Below, in pieces: positions 40,737 through 48,569 of a stretch of 64,000 bases of DNA. Made by a program: the position numbers and the translations under genes. The DNA comes from an uncultured Clostridia bacterium (lineage in GTDB: Bacteria; Bacillota; Clostridia; Oscillospirales; Oscillospiraceae), in assembly GCA_946186375.1 (NCBI GenBank), contig CAMHMZ010000004.1, forward strand, positions 1 to 64,000, read 5' to 3'. Numbering within the stretch: position 1 is the stretch's first letter; every line of letters begins with the position of its first letter. The notes under the pieces were generated by a model. The model searched no databases and had not been told where the DNA came from. It was given only the letters and a program-made list of their open reading frames with translations.

Positions 40737-41903
40737 TTATTTCGCCGCTTCAAGCGTCTGCGCGATATCCTCCCGCGCGGCGGCGTGCAGGGTGACGCAG
40801 AGCTGTCCGTCCTCCCCGGACGCCGCACAGGTGACGGACAGGAGCTCGCCTCTGACGAGCGTCTCCAGCTTCTGTGTCAGACGCTCCCGCAGCTCCTCCG
40901 CATCCGTCTGCGCCGGGCCTGCCGTTTGATAGGGGCGCAGCTCTTCTTTCACGAGACGCAGCGGCAGCGTGAAGAGGCCCGGAATGCCGCACACATATTC
41001 CCGAATGATTTTATCATATCCGTCAAGAGCTTTTCCACCCTTTCTATAAAAATTCACACGCCTTTTTCCGATACAGAGGGCAAAGCGGACGCGCGCTCCT
41101 CTCCCGGCGGCGGTTTTCGCCGTCTGCGCGGGGCTGACGGCCATGAGCTCAAGCTGTGTATCGGCCAGGATCTCCGCCCGCGCGCGCACCTGGCGCGCTC
41201 CGTTGGCGATGCTCTCGAGCGTCCCGCTGACAAGCGTCTCCCCGCGCAGCACGGCCTGCCCCGGTCGAACGAGCGGCCGGCCGCTGAGGACCGAGACCTT
41301 TGTCACGATCCCTGTCCGCTCCGCGATCACATCCGCCGCCTCGTCCTCCCGGCAGATCTCCGGCTTTTCGCTGCGCTCGAGCAGCACCGCCTCGGCGCGC
41401 GAGCCGTGCACACGCACCGTCATCCACGCGAGCTCCGGCACCCGTGTGAGCATTTTGGAGCGCACCGCGTCCACGTCCACGTTCGGCCAGAAAACGCCCG
41501 GATAAACACCGGAGTCCTCCAGTGCGCGCAGGACGCGGCCCCGGCCGAGCGTCTCGGCGCCGTTGACCTCGACCTCCCAGACGTAGAGCGAGGAGACGAA
41601 AAGCCCCAGCAGCACGGCAAGCGCAAACAGCAGCAGCGGCAGTCTGCGCCGCAGCAGCGCCCGGTCCCGGCTGCCGCCCCTGCGCTGCAGAAGCTCCGCC
41701 TCGCAGCGGCTCAGCCGCGCCAGGCGCTCAAGCCGCGTGCCCTCATGCTCCGGCACGGAGAGGCGGAGCGTCCAGGCGTCGACGGAGAGGACGTCCGAGA
41801 AGGGAACGCCCTCCGCTGCGCAGGCATTGAGAAGCGCCTCCGGCTGCACGCCCGTGATCTCGTACACAAGCCGTCCCCGGAGCGCGGTCTCAAATCTTTT
41901 CAT
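40737..41903 (-). CDS. yqfD: Sporulation protein YqfD
   Basis: A 388-residue YqfD, required for efficient sporulation in Bacillus, with one membrane span at about 87-108 (LPLLLFALAVLLGLFVSSLY) and extracytoplasmic domains (VWEVEVNGAETLGRGRVLRA; ICREDEAADVIAERTGIVTK; SGRPLVRPGQAVLRGETLVS). These are family hallmarks. GGGAGGG precedes the ATG at 41903. The upstream partner yqfC ends 1 bp before the start; the two are a conserved pair in endospore formers. Confidence 0.93.
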   Translation of the reverse strand: MKRFETALRGRLVYEITGVQPEALLNACAAEGVPFSDVLSVDAWTLRLSVPEHEGTRLERLARLSRCEAELLQRRGGSRDRALLRRRLPLLLFALAVLLGLFVSSLYVWEVEVNGAETLGRGRVLRALEDSGVYPGVFWPNVDVDAVRSKMLTRVPELAWMTVRVHGSRAEAVLLERSEKPEICREDEAADVIAERTGIVTKVSVLSGRPLVRPGQAVLRGETLVSGTLESIANGARQVRARAEILADTQLELMAVSPAQTAKTAAGRGARVRFALCIGKRRVNFYRKGGKALDGYDKIIREYVCGIPGLFTLPLRLVKEELRPYQTAGPAQTDAEELRERLTQKLETLVRGELLSVTCAASGEDGQLCVTLHAAAREDIAQTLEAAK

Positions 41904-41904
41904 G

Positions 41905-42174
41905 CTATCCCTCCCATTCCGCCGCAAAGAGCCGCCCGCGGATCAGTAGCTCCCTGTCGGTCATGACCGTCAGTCTGAGCTTGCTCCCGCGCAGCACGAG
42001 CTCTCCCCCGTCAAGCCTGACGCGGATAAGCTCCTCCCCGTATTCCAGCAGCCCGCGGTGGTTTTCCACCAGCGCCTGATCGCCGCCCGTGACCGTCAGC
42101 TTCGACGCGCCCGCGGCTTCGGCGGGCAGATCGAGCCTCTCGCAGAGCTCCTGTGCGACTTTCCTGTTTTTCAC
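41905..42174 (-). CDS. yqfC: Sporulation protein YqfC
   Basis: An 89-residue YqfC/YabP family protein (KNRKVAQELCERLDLPAEAA, then LTVTGGDQALVENHRGLLEY). YabP/YqfC members act in spore cortex or coat formation under sporulation sigma factors. A longer frame opens at 42267, but the GTG at 42174 has GGGAGGTGG upstream and gives the family length. It leads a long minus-strand run through yqfD, phoH, ybeY and era. Confidence 0.9.
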   Translation of the reverse strand: MKNRKVAQELCERLDLPAEAAGASKLTVTGGDQALVENHRGLLEYGEELIRVRLDGGELVLRGSKLRLTVMTDRELLIRGRLFAAEWEG

Positions 42175-42196
42175 GGCGCCACCTCCCGTCCGTATA

Positions 42197-42220
42197 AAGC
42201 TATGAGGTTTTTCATAGCTT
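42197..42220. promoter_or_regulatory. Inverted repeat between divergent sporulation genes
   Basis: AAGCTATGA and TCATAGCTT, 9-bp arms with a 6-bp centre, in the 74-bp gap between yqfC and ylbJ. It may be an operator, or part of overlapping promoters; no clear sigma-A or sigma-E pair was read. Confidence 0.35.
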
Positions 42221-42248
42221 GATGATATCCCTTGAAGGAGGTTTCCGC

Positions 42249-43226
42249 ATGCGAAGGACGCTCTCACTTGTCGGAGCTCTGTGCGCGCTGATCGCGCTGC
42301 TCTTCTCCTCTCCTCTGGTGCTCGAGCGCGCCCGGTATGGGCTCACGCTCTGCGCGCAGCTGATCCTCCCCTCGCTTTTCCCGTTCTTCGTGCTCTCGCT
42401 TCTTTTGACGAAGCTCGGCTTTCCGCAGCTGCTCGCCCGTTTTTCATCCGGAGCGGCCCGGCGGCTTTTCGGCGTGTCCGGCGAGGGGCTCGCCGCGCTG
42501 CTCGTCGGGCTCTGCGGCGGCTATCCCCTGGGCGCTGCCTGCATTGCCGAGCAGCTGCGCGCCGGGACGATCGGGCGGGAGGAGGCGGAGCACCTGCTCG
42601 GCTTCTGCAACAATTCCGGCCCGGCCTTCCTCGTCGGCGCGCTGGGGGCGGGGATCTTCTCCTCCCCTGCGGCCGGACTGCTGCTATACGGCGCGCATAT
42701 TGCGGCAGCGCTCCTGTCCGGCCTTTTAACAAGGACTTCTTCAAATGATTTACATAATTCTGTTGACATATCTTCTTTTTCTATGTTTTATGTTGCCTTT
42801 CCTGCGGCGGTGAAGGAGAGTGTGAGCGCTGTGCTCACGGTCTGCGGTTTTGTGGTGTGCTTCTCGGTTCTGACCGGGATGCTGGACGCGCGCGGCTCTC
42901 TCGGCGCCGCGGCGGCCGGACTCAGCGCGCTCTCCGGCTGGGACGAGCGCGTATTTCGCGCGCTGTTGACCGGCTTTTTCGAGCTGGGAAGCGGCGTCGG
43001 GGAGCTGCGCGGTCTCTCCCCCACGCCGGGCCATCTCGCGCTCGCCTCGGCGCTGGTGGGCTGGGGCGGGCTCTCGGTACACTGTCAGACGGCGGCTGTA
43101 CTGAGTGACTGCGAGCTCTCGCTCAAAACGCATCTGTGCGCTCGTCTGTTGAGCGCCGGTCTTTCCGCGCTTTTGAGCTTTGGCTGCGCGCTTCTCCTCC
43201 GTCTTGCCTTTCCCGCCCTCTTGTGA
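42249..43226 (+). CDS. ylbJ: Sporulation integral membrane protein YlbJ
   Basis: A 325-residue polytopic protein of the nucleoside-recognition (Gate) superfamily, YlbJ type, needed for heat-resistant spores in Bacillus. Typical pieces: QLILPSLFPFFVLSLLLTKL, GLCGGYPLGAACIAEQLRAG, then LGFCNNSGPAFLVGALGAGI and GLSPTPGHLALASALVGWGG. About eight membrane helices. GAAGGAGG precedes the ATG at 42249. The divergent yqfC-yqfD genes are also sporulation genes, so the shared intergenic region may hold forespore or mother-cell promoters. Confidence 0.9.
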   Translation: MRRTLSLVGALCALIALLFSSPLVLERARYGLTLCAQLILPSLFPFFVLSLLLTKLGFPQLLARFSSGAARRLFGVSGEGLAALLVGLCGGYPLGAACIAEQLRAGTIGREEAEHLLGFCNNSGPAFLVGALGAGIFSSPAAGLLLYGAHIAAALLSGLLTRTSSNDLHNSVDISSFSMFYVAFPAAVKESVSAVLTVCGFVVCFSVLTGMLDARGSLGAAAAGLSALSGWDERVFRALLTGFFELGSGVGELRGLSPTPGHLALASALVGWGGLSVHCQTAAVLSDCELSLKTHLCARLLSAGLSALLSFGCALLLRLAFPALL

Positions 43227-43268
43227 TAGGATATTGCCATCTATACAAAGGAAGGCAGAGAACCGTTT

Positions 43269-43592
43269 ATGAGGACCGCCGCATACCGCAAGATCAGCTT
43301 TGCCAAGGCCAAGGAGCTTCTGGATACCGAACCGGAGATCCGCTTTTTCGACGTGCGTGAGGAGGAGGAATACGTCACGGGGCATGCCGACGGCGCGCAG
43401 CTCTTCCCGCTGGGGAGCATCGACGAGGAGAGCGCCGCGGAGGCCATTCCCGCTCTTGACACGCCGGTGCTCGTCTATTGCCGCAGCGGCGCGCGCAGCA
43501 TGACGGCCGCGATGACGCTGCTGCACCTCGGCTACACGCGCGTGTATGACATGGGCGCTCTCAACGGCTGGCCTTACGGGATCGCGTGGTAA
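43269..43592 (+). CDS. Rhodanese-like domain protein
   Basis: A 107-residue single-domain rhodanese. RFFDVREEEEYVTGHADGAQ is the CH2A-type motif and the active-site loop is CRSGAR with Cys71, so it can carry a persulfide. No signal peptide; cytoplasmic. It is probably a sulfurtransferase or thiol-handling protein; the partner is unknown. AAAGGAAGG lies upstream. It is followed by a terminator and so may be transcribed with ylbJ or alone. Confidence 0.9.
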   Translation: MRTAAYRKISFAKAKELLDTEPEIRFFDVREEEEYVTGHADGAQLFPLGSIDEESAAEAIPALDTPVLVYCRSGARSMTAAMTLLHLGYTRVYDMGALNGWPYGIAW

Positions 43593-43594
43593 AT

Positions 43595-43628
43595 TTTTCG
43601 TCCGGCTGACACAGGCCGGGCGAATTTC
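43595..43628 (+). terminator. Terminator after rhodanese gene
   Basis: TCGTCCGGC pairs with GCCGGGCGA, with A-rich sequence before and ATTTC after. Confidence 0.5.
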
Positions 43629-43643
43629 TGTGCGTTTTCTCTA

Positions 43644-43672
43644 TATACAAATGAAAAAAAGCGTGTTAAAAT
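43644..43672 (+). promoter_or_regulatory. Extended -10 promoter for the sugar nucleotide genes
   Basis: TGTTAAAAT (TAAAAT at 43667-43672) with a weak -35-like TATACA at 43644-43649, spacer 17 bp; the gene starts 28 bp later. Confidence 0.45.
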
Positions 43673-43700
43673 AGCACGAATTCATCACAGGAGGGCGCTT

Positions 43701-44609
43701 ATGCAGCAGCCGACGCTTGTTATTCTGGCCGCCGGGATGGGCAGCCGCTTCGGCGGACTCAAGCAAATCACCCCGGTGGACGACCGGGGCCACGCCATCA
43801 TCGATTATTCCCTGTTCGACGCCTATCGCGCCGGTTTTCGCAAGGTAGCCTTCATTATCAAGCACGCCATCGAGGACGACTTCAAGTCCGCCGTCGGGCG
43901 CCGGATGGAGAAGTATTTTGACGTCAGCTATGTCTTTCAGGAGCTCGACCGTCTGCCGGAGGGCTTTGCCGTGCCGGAGGGCCGCGTCAAGCCCTGGGGT
44001 ACGGGGCACGCGGTGTCCTGCTGCCGGGGTGTTGTGGACGGGCCCTTCGCGGTCATCAACGCCGACGACTACTACGGGCCGAGCGCCTATGAAGCGCTGT
44101 ACGGCTTTCTGTCACAGGATCGTCCCGCGGGAGACTACGCCATGGTCGCCTATGAGCTGCGCAATACCGTGACGGAGTTCGGCTCCGTTGCGCGCGGCAT
44201 CTGCCGGGTCGAGGACGGCGTTTTGAAAGAAGTGACCGAACGCACGCGCATCGAAAAGCGCGGCGAGCACGCAGCCTACACCGAGGACGGCAGCACCTGG
44301 ATCGAGCTGAAGGGCGATACGCCGGTGTCCATGAACTGCTGGGCCTTCGGCCGGGATATGCTCGAACAGCTTGCCCGGCGCTTTCCGGCCTGGTTGGAGG
44401 AGCATCTGGCGTCAGATCCCCTCAGGTGCGAATACTTTTTGCCGAACGTCGCGGGTGCTGTCATTCAAGAGGGCGAAGGGCGCGTCAGTGTCCTCCCCTG
44501 TCACGAGGTCTGGCACGGCATCACCTATCCCCAGGACATGGACAGCGTCGTCAGCCATCTGCGCGCGCTGCGCGTGAGCGGCGTTTACTCGGATACACTT
44601 TTGGATTAA
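43701..44609 (+). CDS. Sugar-phosphate nucleotidyltransferase
   Basis: A 302-residue protein with a Rossmann-like nucleotidyltransferase fold: LVILAAGMGSRFGGLKQITP is the nucleotide-binding signature, then AVINADDYYGPSAYEALYGF for the metal-binding Asp pair. It should make an NDP-sugar from a sugar-1-phosphate and NTP. It differs from GalU in length and lacks its other motifs, so UDP-glucose is only a guess, favoured by galE 24 bp downstream. AGGAGGGC precedes the ATG. Confidence 0.85.
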   Translation: MQQPTLVILAAGMGSRFGGLKQITPVDDRGHAIIDYSLFDAYRAGFRKVAFIIKHAIEDDFKSAVGRRMEKYFDVSYVFQELDRLPEGFAVPEGRVKPWGTGHAVSCCRGVVDGPFAVINADDYYGPSAYEALYGFLSQDRPAGDYAMVAYELRNTVTEFGSVARGICRVEDGVLKEVTERTRIEKRGEHAAYTEDGSTWIELKGDTPVSMNCWAFGRDMLEQLARRFPAWLEEHLASDPLRCEYFLPNVAGAVIQEGEGRVSVLPCHEVWHGITYPQDMDSVVSHLRALRVSGVYSDTLLD

Positions 44610-44633
44610 GAGATACGAAGGAGAGGGAAGACT

Positions 44634-45653
44634 ATGAACGTACTCGTCACCGGCGGTGCCGGTTACATCGGAAGCCATACCTGCGTGGAGCTTTTGGAGC
44701 AGGGCATGGGCGTCGTCGTCATCGACAACCTTGTCAATTCCAGCGCCAAGGCCATCGAGCGCATCGAGCAGATCACCGGCAAGCACGTGGATTTTTATCA
44801 GAACGACGTGCGCGACCGCGCCGCGCTCGACCGCATCTTTGAAAAGCACGACATCAACTGCGCCGTCCACTTCGCCGGGCTCAAGGCCGTGGGCGAGTCG
44901 GTCGTGATGCCGCTGGAATACTATGACAACAACCTCAATTCCACCATCACGCTCTGCGAGGCCATGCGCGACCACGGCGTGAAGAACATCGTCTTCTCCT
45001 CCTCCGCCACGGTCTATTCGAGCGAGAACCCCATCCCATGGCGCGAGACCGACAAGACCGGCATGTGCTCGAGCCCCTACGGCTGGACGAAGTTCATGTC
45101 CGAGCAGATCCTGCGCGACACGGCCAAGGCCGTCGATGATTTCTCCGTCTCCCTGCTGCGCTACTTCAACCCCATCGGCGCGCACAGCAGCGGCCTCATC
45201 GGCGAGGATCCGCGCGGCATCCCCAACAACCTCATGCCCTTCATCTCCCAGGTCGCCATCGGCCGCCGCGATCATCTGAACGTCTTCGGCGGCGACTATG
45301 ACACGCCGGACGGCACCTGCATCCGCGACTATATCCACGTCGTCGATCTGGCGCGCGGCCATGTGGACGCCATCAAGTATCTGCAAAATCACCGCGGCGA
45401 GAGCGTCTTCAACCTCGGCACCGGCCACGGCTACAGCGTGCTGGACATGATCCACGCCTTCGAGCGCGTCACCGGCGTAAAGATCCCCTACGAGATCGTC
45501 GACCGCCGGCCCGGCGATCTGCCCGCCTTCTATTCCGACCCCGACAAGAGCGCAAAGCTCCTCGGCTGGAAGGCGCAGTACGGACTTGATGAGATGTGCC
45601 GCGACACCTGGGCCTGGCAGCAGAAGAATCCCATGGGCTACGGTGAGGAATGA
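44634..45653 (+). CDS. galE: UDP-glucose 4-epimerase
   Basis: A 339-residue short-chain dehydrogenase-type epimerase that converts UDP-galactose and UDP-glucose. The NAD site is VTGGAGYIGSHTCVELLEQG and the catalytic Tyr-x3-Lys is in SSPYGWTKFMSE; the preceding FSSSATVYS holds the catalytic Ser/Thr. IGAHSSGLIGEDPRGIPNNL is typical of GalE. GAAGGAGAGG precedes the ATG. With the nucleotidyltransferase it probably provides UDP-galactose for surface polysaccharide or galactose use. Confidence 0.96.
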   Translation: MNVLVTGGAGYIGSHTCVELLEQGMGVVVIDNLVNSSAKAIERIEQITGKHVDFYQNDVRDRAALDRIFEKHDINCAVHFAGLKAVGESVVMPLEYYDNNLNSTITLCEAMRDHGVKNIVFSSSATVYSSENPIPWRETDKTGMCSSPYGWTKFMSEQILRDTAKAVDDFSVSLLRYFNPIGAHSSGLIGEDPRGIPNNLMPFISQVAIGRRDHLNVFGGDYDTPDGTCIRDYIHVVDLARGHVDAIKYLQNHRGESVFNLGTGHGYSVLDMIHAFERVTGVKIPYEIVDRRPGDLPAFYSDPDKSAKLLGWKAQYGLDEMCRDTWAWQQKNPMGYGEE

Positions 45654-45660
45654 ACGTTTC

Positions 45661-45693
45661 AAAAAGCAGCGGCGCCGGAGCACCGCTGCTTTT
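45661..45693 (+). terminator. Rho-independent terminator after galE
   Basis: AAAAAGCAGCGG pairs with CCGCTGCTTTT, 8 bp after the galE stop codon. Confidence 0.85.
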
Positions 45694-45725
45694 CCTTGCA
45701 AATATCTGATAATAAGGGATCATTG

Positions 45726-46601
45726 ATGAAAAAATATGTTTTCGCCGTATTGGCAGCGGGCAGTCTCTGGGGCACGATGGGCTTCTTCTCCCGTTCTCTT
45801 TCGGGCATCGGCATCGGCCCGTCCGGCGCGATCCTGGTCCGCTGCGCCGTCGCGGCGCTCTTCTTTGCCGTGACGATCGCTTTGACCGATCCCGCCGCCT
45901 TTCGCGTTGCGCCGCGGGATCTCTGGTGCTTCTTCGGCAGCGGCGTCTGCAGTCTGCTGTTTTTCACCTATTGTTATTTTAACGCCATCGAGCTCATGTC
46001 GCTCTCCGCGGCGGCGATTTTGCTCTATACCGCGCCCGCCATCGTGGTGCTTCTGTCTGTGCCGCTTTTCCGCGAAAAGCTCAGCGCGGGCAAGCTGCTG
46101 GCGCTCGGTCTGGCACTGCTGGGCTGCTTTCTCGTCAGCGGGCTCAAGAGCGCCTCGGCGCTGAGCCTGCGGGGGCTCCTGTTCGGGCTCGGCGCGGGCT
46201 TCGGCTATGCGCTCTACAGCATATTTGCCCGCTGCGCGCTCGACCGGGGGTATAAGAGCAACACGGTAAACCTCTATTCCTGTCTTCTGGCCGCGCTCGG
46301 CGCGGGGCTGCTGTGGGGCTTTTCCGGCCCCTTCGGCGTGATGGTCTCGTCCGGCAGCGCCCTGGGCCTGTGTCTGCTGGCGGCAGTCGTGACCTGCTAT
46401 CTGCCGTATCTTCTGTACACCTACGGGCTGAGCGGGCTCGAGACCGGGCGCGCCTCGATCCTCGCCTCTGTGGAGCCGGTCGTGGCGACGCTCCTGGGCG
46501 TGTTTTTGTATCACGAAAAACTGGATCTGCGCTCCGCCGCCGGGATCCTCTGCGTCCTCGGCGCGGTACTGCTCATCAACCGGAAGGCGAAAAAGGCATA
46601 A
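45726..46601 (+). CDS. EamA family transporter (DMT superfamily)
   Basis: A 291-residue membrane protein with ten predicted helices in two EamA repeats, e.g. FAVLAAGSLWGTMGFFSRSL in the first and GLGAGFGYALYSIFARCALD in the second, and GLETGRASILASVEPVVATL near the end. Such proteins export amino acids or metabolites; the substrate is unknown. The frame opens at 45696, but the ATG at 45726 with AAGGGATC fits best. The stop codon lies inside a long bidirectional terminator stem. Confidence 0.9.
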   Translation: MKKYVFAVLAAGSLWGTMGFFSRSLSGIGIGPSGAILVRCAVAALFFAVTIALTDPAAFRVAPRDLWCFFGSGVCSLLFFTYCYFNAIELMSLSAAAILLYTAPAIVVLLSVPLFREKLSAGKLLALGLALLGCFLVSGLKSASALSLRGLLFGLGAGFGYALYSIFARCALDRGYKSNTVNLYSCLLAALGAGLLWGFSGPFGVMVSSGSALGLCLLAAVVTCYLPYLLYTYGLSGLETGRASILASVEPVVATLLGVFLYHEKLDLRSAAGILCVLGAVLLINRKAKKA

Positions 46602-46642
46602 CGAAAACCCGGCTGCCGATGCAGCCGGGTTTTCGTTATGCC
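46595..46642. terminator. Bidirectional terminator with 22-bp perfect stem
   Basis: GGCATAACGAAAACCCGGCT and two further bases pair perfectly with the opposite arm across a CGAT loop (46617-46620). It holds the stop codons of both convergent genes, and both proteins end in the same residues (KKA). Confidence 0.88.
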
Positions 46643-48402
46643 TTCTTTTTCCCGGGGATCGTGAGCGGGATCAGCGCCGCCGCGGCCGGGATCAGGAAGA
46701 TGGCCGAGTACCAGAGCCTGCGCCCGAGGCTGAGGCTCAGCGCCTCCCCCGCCGCCGCCAGCAGCACGGTCAGCGCCGCGGGGATCCAGAGCCGCTTCAT
46801 CTTCGGCTTTTCAAAGGCGCCCGCCACGCAGACGGCTCCCGTGAGACAAGAGGCCAGCATGAGCACCGCATTGGCGACTCGGCCTTTGTACTGCCGTTCC
46901 TCCTCATCCTGTCTTTGCCTCAGCTCCTGACGCGCGCTCTCCAGCAGCTCGCCCCCGGCGTCGACGGCGGCGGCGATCTCGTCATAGCTCATGAGCGCGG
47001 CACGAGCGGAACGCAGCGAGCTCTGCTTGTCTTCATACGCTTCCACGACCGCGCGGCGCTGCTCGATCGCCGTCTGTTCGGTTTCCAGTCTGTCCTTCGT
47101 TTCGAGCAGACTTTCGTGATCCCGCTTCAGGCCTTCTTCCGTCTCGGACATCTGCCTGCGCGCCTCGCTCAGTGCCGCGCGGGCTGCCGCGATCGCCCGG
47201 CGGCCCATGGCCATCTGGGAGGAGAGGCTTTCCATCAGCCCCCGACCTGTCTCCATCAGCGGCGATACGACGCCGAGAAGCTTTTCACTGCCCTTGAGGT
47301 CTGTTTTCAAAAGCTTCAGCAACTCCTTTGTGGAGGCGCTCTCCGGGTCTTCGCCCATGGCCTCCTCCTGTTCCTTGAGCGCCTGCTCCTGCTCCTCGAG
47401 CACTGTGAGCGACTGCTGCAGCAGCTCCTTCCAGCTGCCGAGCTCGCCCGTCACGCCGCTCAGCTGCGACAGATCCAGGCCGCTGAGATCAAGGGTCGGC
47501 TGCGTCTTCTCGGCCGGTTTGTGTTCTTTCATCCAGGCCTTCGCCTCGCTCAGGCTCATGCCGAGCGCCGCCTGACAGAAGGCGTCCGCCTCGGCTGCGG
47601 CCTGCGCCTCGTCCGCGCCTTCGCTGAGACGTGTCTGCCGGAGCGTCTCGGCCTGCTCCACAGCCGCCTCCACGGCGCGGTAGGCCAGCGTCTCCGGCTC
47701 GAGCTTTTCGAGCAGCGGCAAAAGCTCCTGCAGGCCCTTGAGCGCCTTTTCCAGATCCTCCGCCGAGGTCTCCCCCTCCGGCGCATGCTCCGCTGCCGCT
47801 CGCAGCACCTCCTCGAGCCCGCTCACGCCCGTGCGCGTCGCCTTCACAGCGGCGAGCACCTGGCTGCGCGGCAAAAGCTCTGATAGTTCCTCGTCAAGCC
47901 CGGCCTCGTGGTAGGCCTCGGCCTCATAATAGACGGCCCAGCCGTCCTCCAGGCTCCATCCTGCCTGCTGGTACAGGAGATAGATCTCCTCAAAGGCCAT
48001 GGCGACCTTTTCAAACAGAGCGTATGCCGAATCAAACTGCTGCGCACCTATGCTCATGGCGGCGCTGCCCTGTTCGAGGCCCTCGCGCCCCATGAGAAGT
48101 CCGGCCTTTGTTGCCGTATAGGTGGCGAGCTTCCCGCGGTAGTCCGAGGCGTCGTGCGCGTGCCGGTCTTCCTTCTCATCGAGGCCCCGTTCAGCCTGCT
48201 CGTAGTCCGCGCGCTCCTCTTCCAGCTCTGTCAGCAGCGTGTCCGCCCGCTCGATCCTGTTTTGCAGGACCTCCTGCTCCCGCAGGGCCGCCTGATGATC
48301 GCTGCGTGTGCGGCGCAGGCTGCCCGCGCCGGCGATGAGCGTCACAAGACAGAATATGGCCAGAACCACGGCGAGCGTGCGGGTAAGAGCCGGGTGCTTC
48401 AA
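46636..48402 (-). CDS. Large coiled-coil membrane protein, unknown
   Basis: A 588-residue protein I do not recognise. One membrane span at about 8-26 (LAVVLAIFCLVTLIAGAGSL) is followed by some 450 residues of charged coiled coil with heptad-like stretches (EVLQNRIERADTLLTELEEE; SLTVLEEQEQALKEQEEAMG; DRLETEQTAIEQRRAVVEAY), then three spans near the C-terminus (ANAVLMLASCLTGAVCVAGA; LWIPAALTVLLAAAGEAL; AIFLIPAAAALIPLTIP). The TTG at 48402 has GGGAGGAAAG and is chosen over a longer frame to 48549, which begins upstream of the promoter. It has its own strong promoter. It could be an extracellular scaffold between two membrane ends, or a mechanosensor; this is speculation. Confidence 0.75.
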   Translation of the reverse strand: MKHPALTRTLAVVLAIFCLVTLIAGAGSLRRTRSDHQAALREQEVLQNRIERADTLLTELEEERADYEQAERGLDEKEDRHAHDASDYRGKLATYTATKAGLLMGREGLEQGSAAMSIGAQQFDSAYALFEKVAMAFEEIYLLYQQAGWSLEDGWAVYYEAEAYHEAGLDEELSELLPRSQVLAAVKATRTGVSGLEEVLRAAAEHAPEGETSAEDLEKALKGLQELLPLLEKLEPETLAYRAVEAAVEQAETLRQTRLSEGADEAQAAAEADAFCQAALGMSLSEAKAWMKEHKPAEKTQPTLDLSGLDLSQLSGVTGELGSWKELLQQSLTVLEEQEQALKEQEEAMGEDPESASTKELLKLLKTDLKGSEKLLGVVSPLMETGRGLMESLSSQMAMGRRAIAAARAALSEARRQMSETEEGLKRDHESLLETKDRLETEQTAIEQRRAVVEAYEDKQSSLRSARAALMSYDEIAAAVDAGGELLESARQELRQRQDEEERQYKGRVANAVLMLASCLTGAVCVAGAFEKPKMKRLWIPAALTVLLAAAGEALSLSLGRRLWYSAIFLIPAAAALIPLTIPGKKKA

Positions 48403-48450
48403 GCTTCTTTCCTCCCTCTGCAAGGATCTGCGATTTTCTTCTGACTTATC

Positions 48451-48479
48451 ATTATACTTCCTATTTGTTAACAAACCAA
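48451..48479 (-). promoter_or_regulatory. Sigma-A-type promoter for the coiled-coil gene
   Basis: On the minus strand TTGGTT (48479-48474), 17-bp spacer, TATAAT (48456-48451). Confidence 0.7.
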
Positions 48480-48502
48480 GTCTTCTCCTCTGTTTTTTTT
48501 CA

Positions 48503-48530
48503 TTGCTTTTCCCAAAAATTCCTGTATGAT
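48503..48530 (+). promoter_or_regulatory. Sigma-A-type promoter for dus
   Basis: TTGCTT at 48503-48508 and TATGAT at 48525-48530, spacer 16 bp, 40 bp before the dus start and divergent from the promoter at 48451-48479. Confidence 0.6.
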
Positions 48531-48569
48531 AGAAAAAAGAACGCCGCAAGAGAGGAAGGAGGGATCGGG

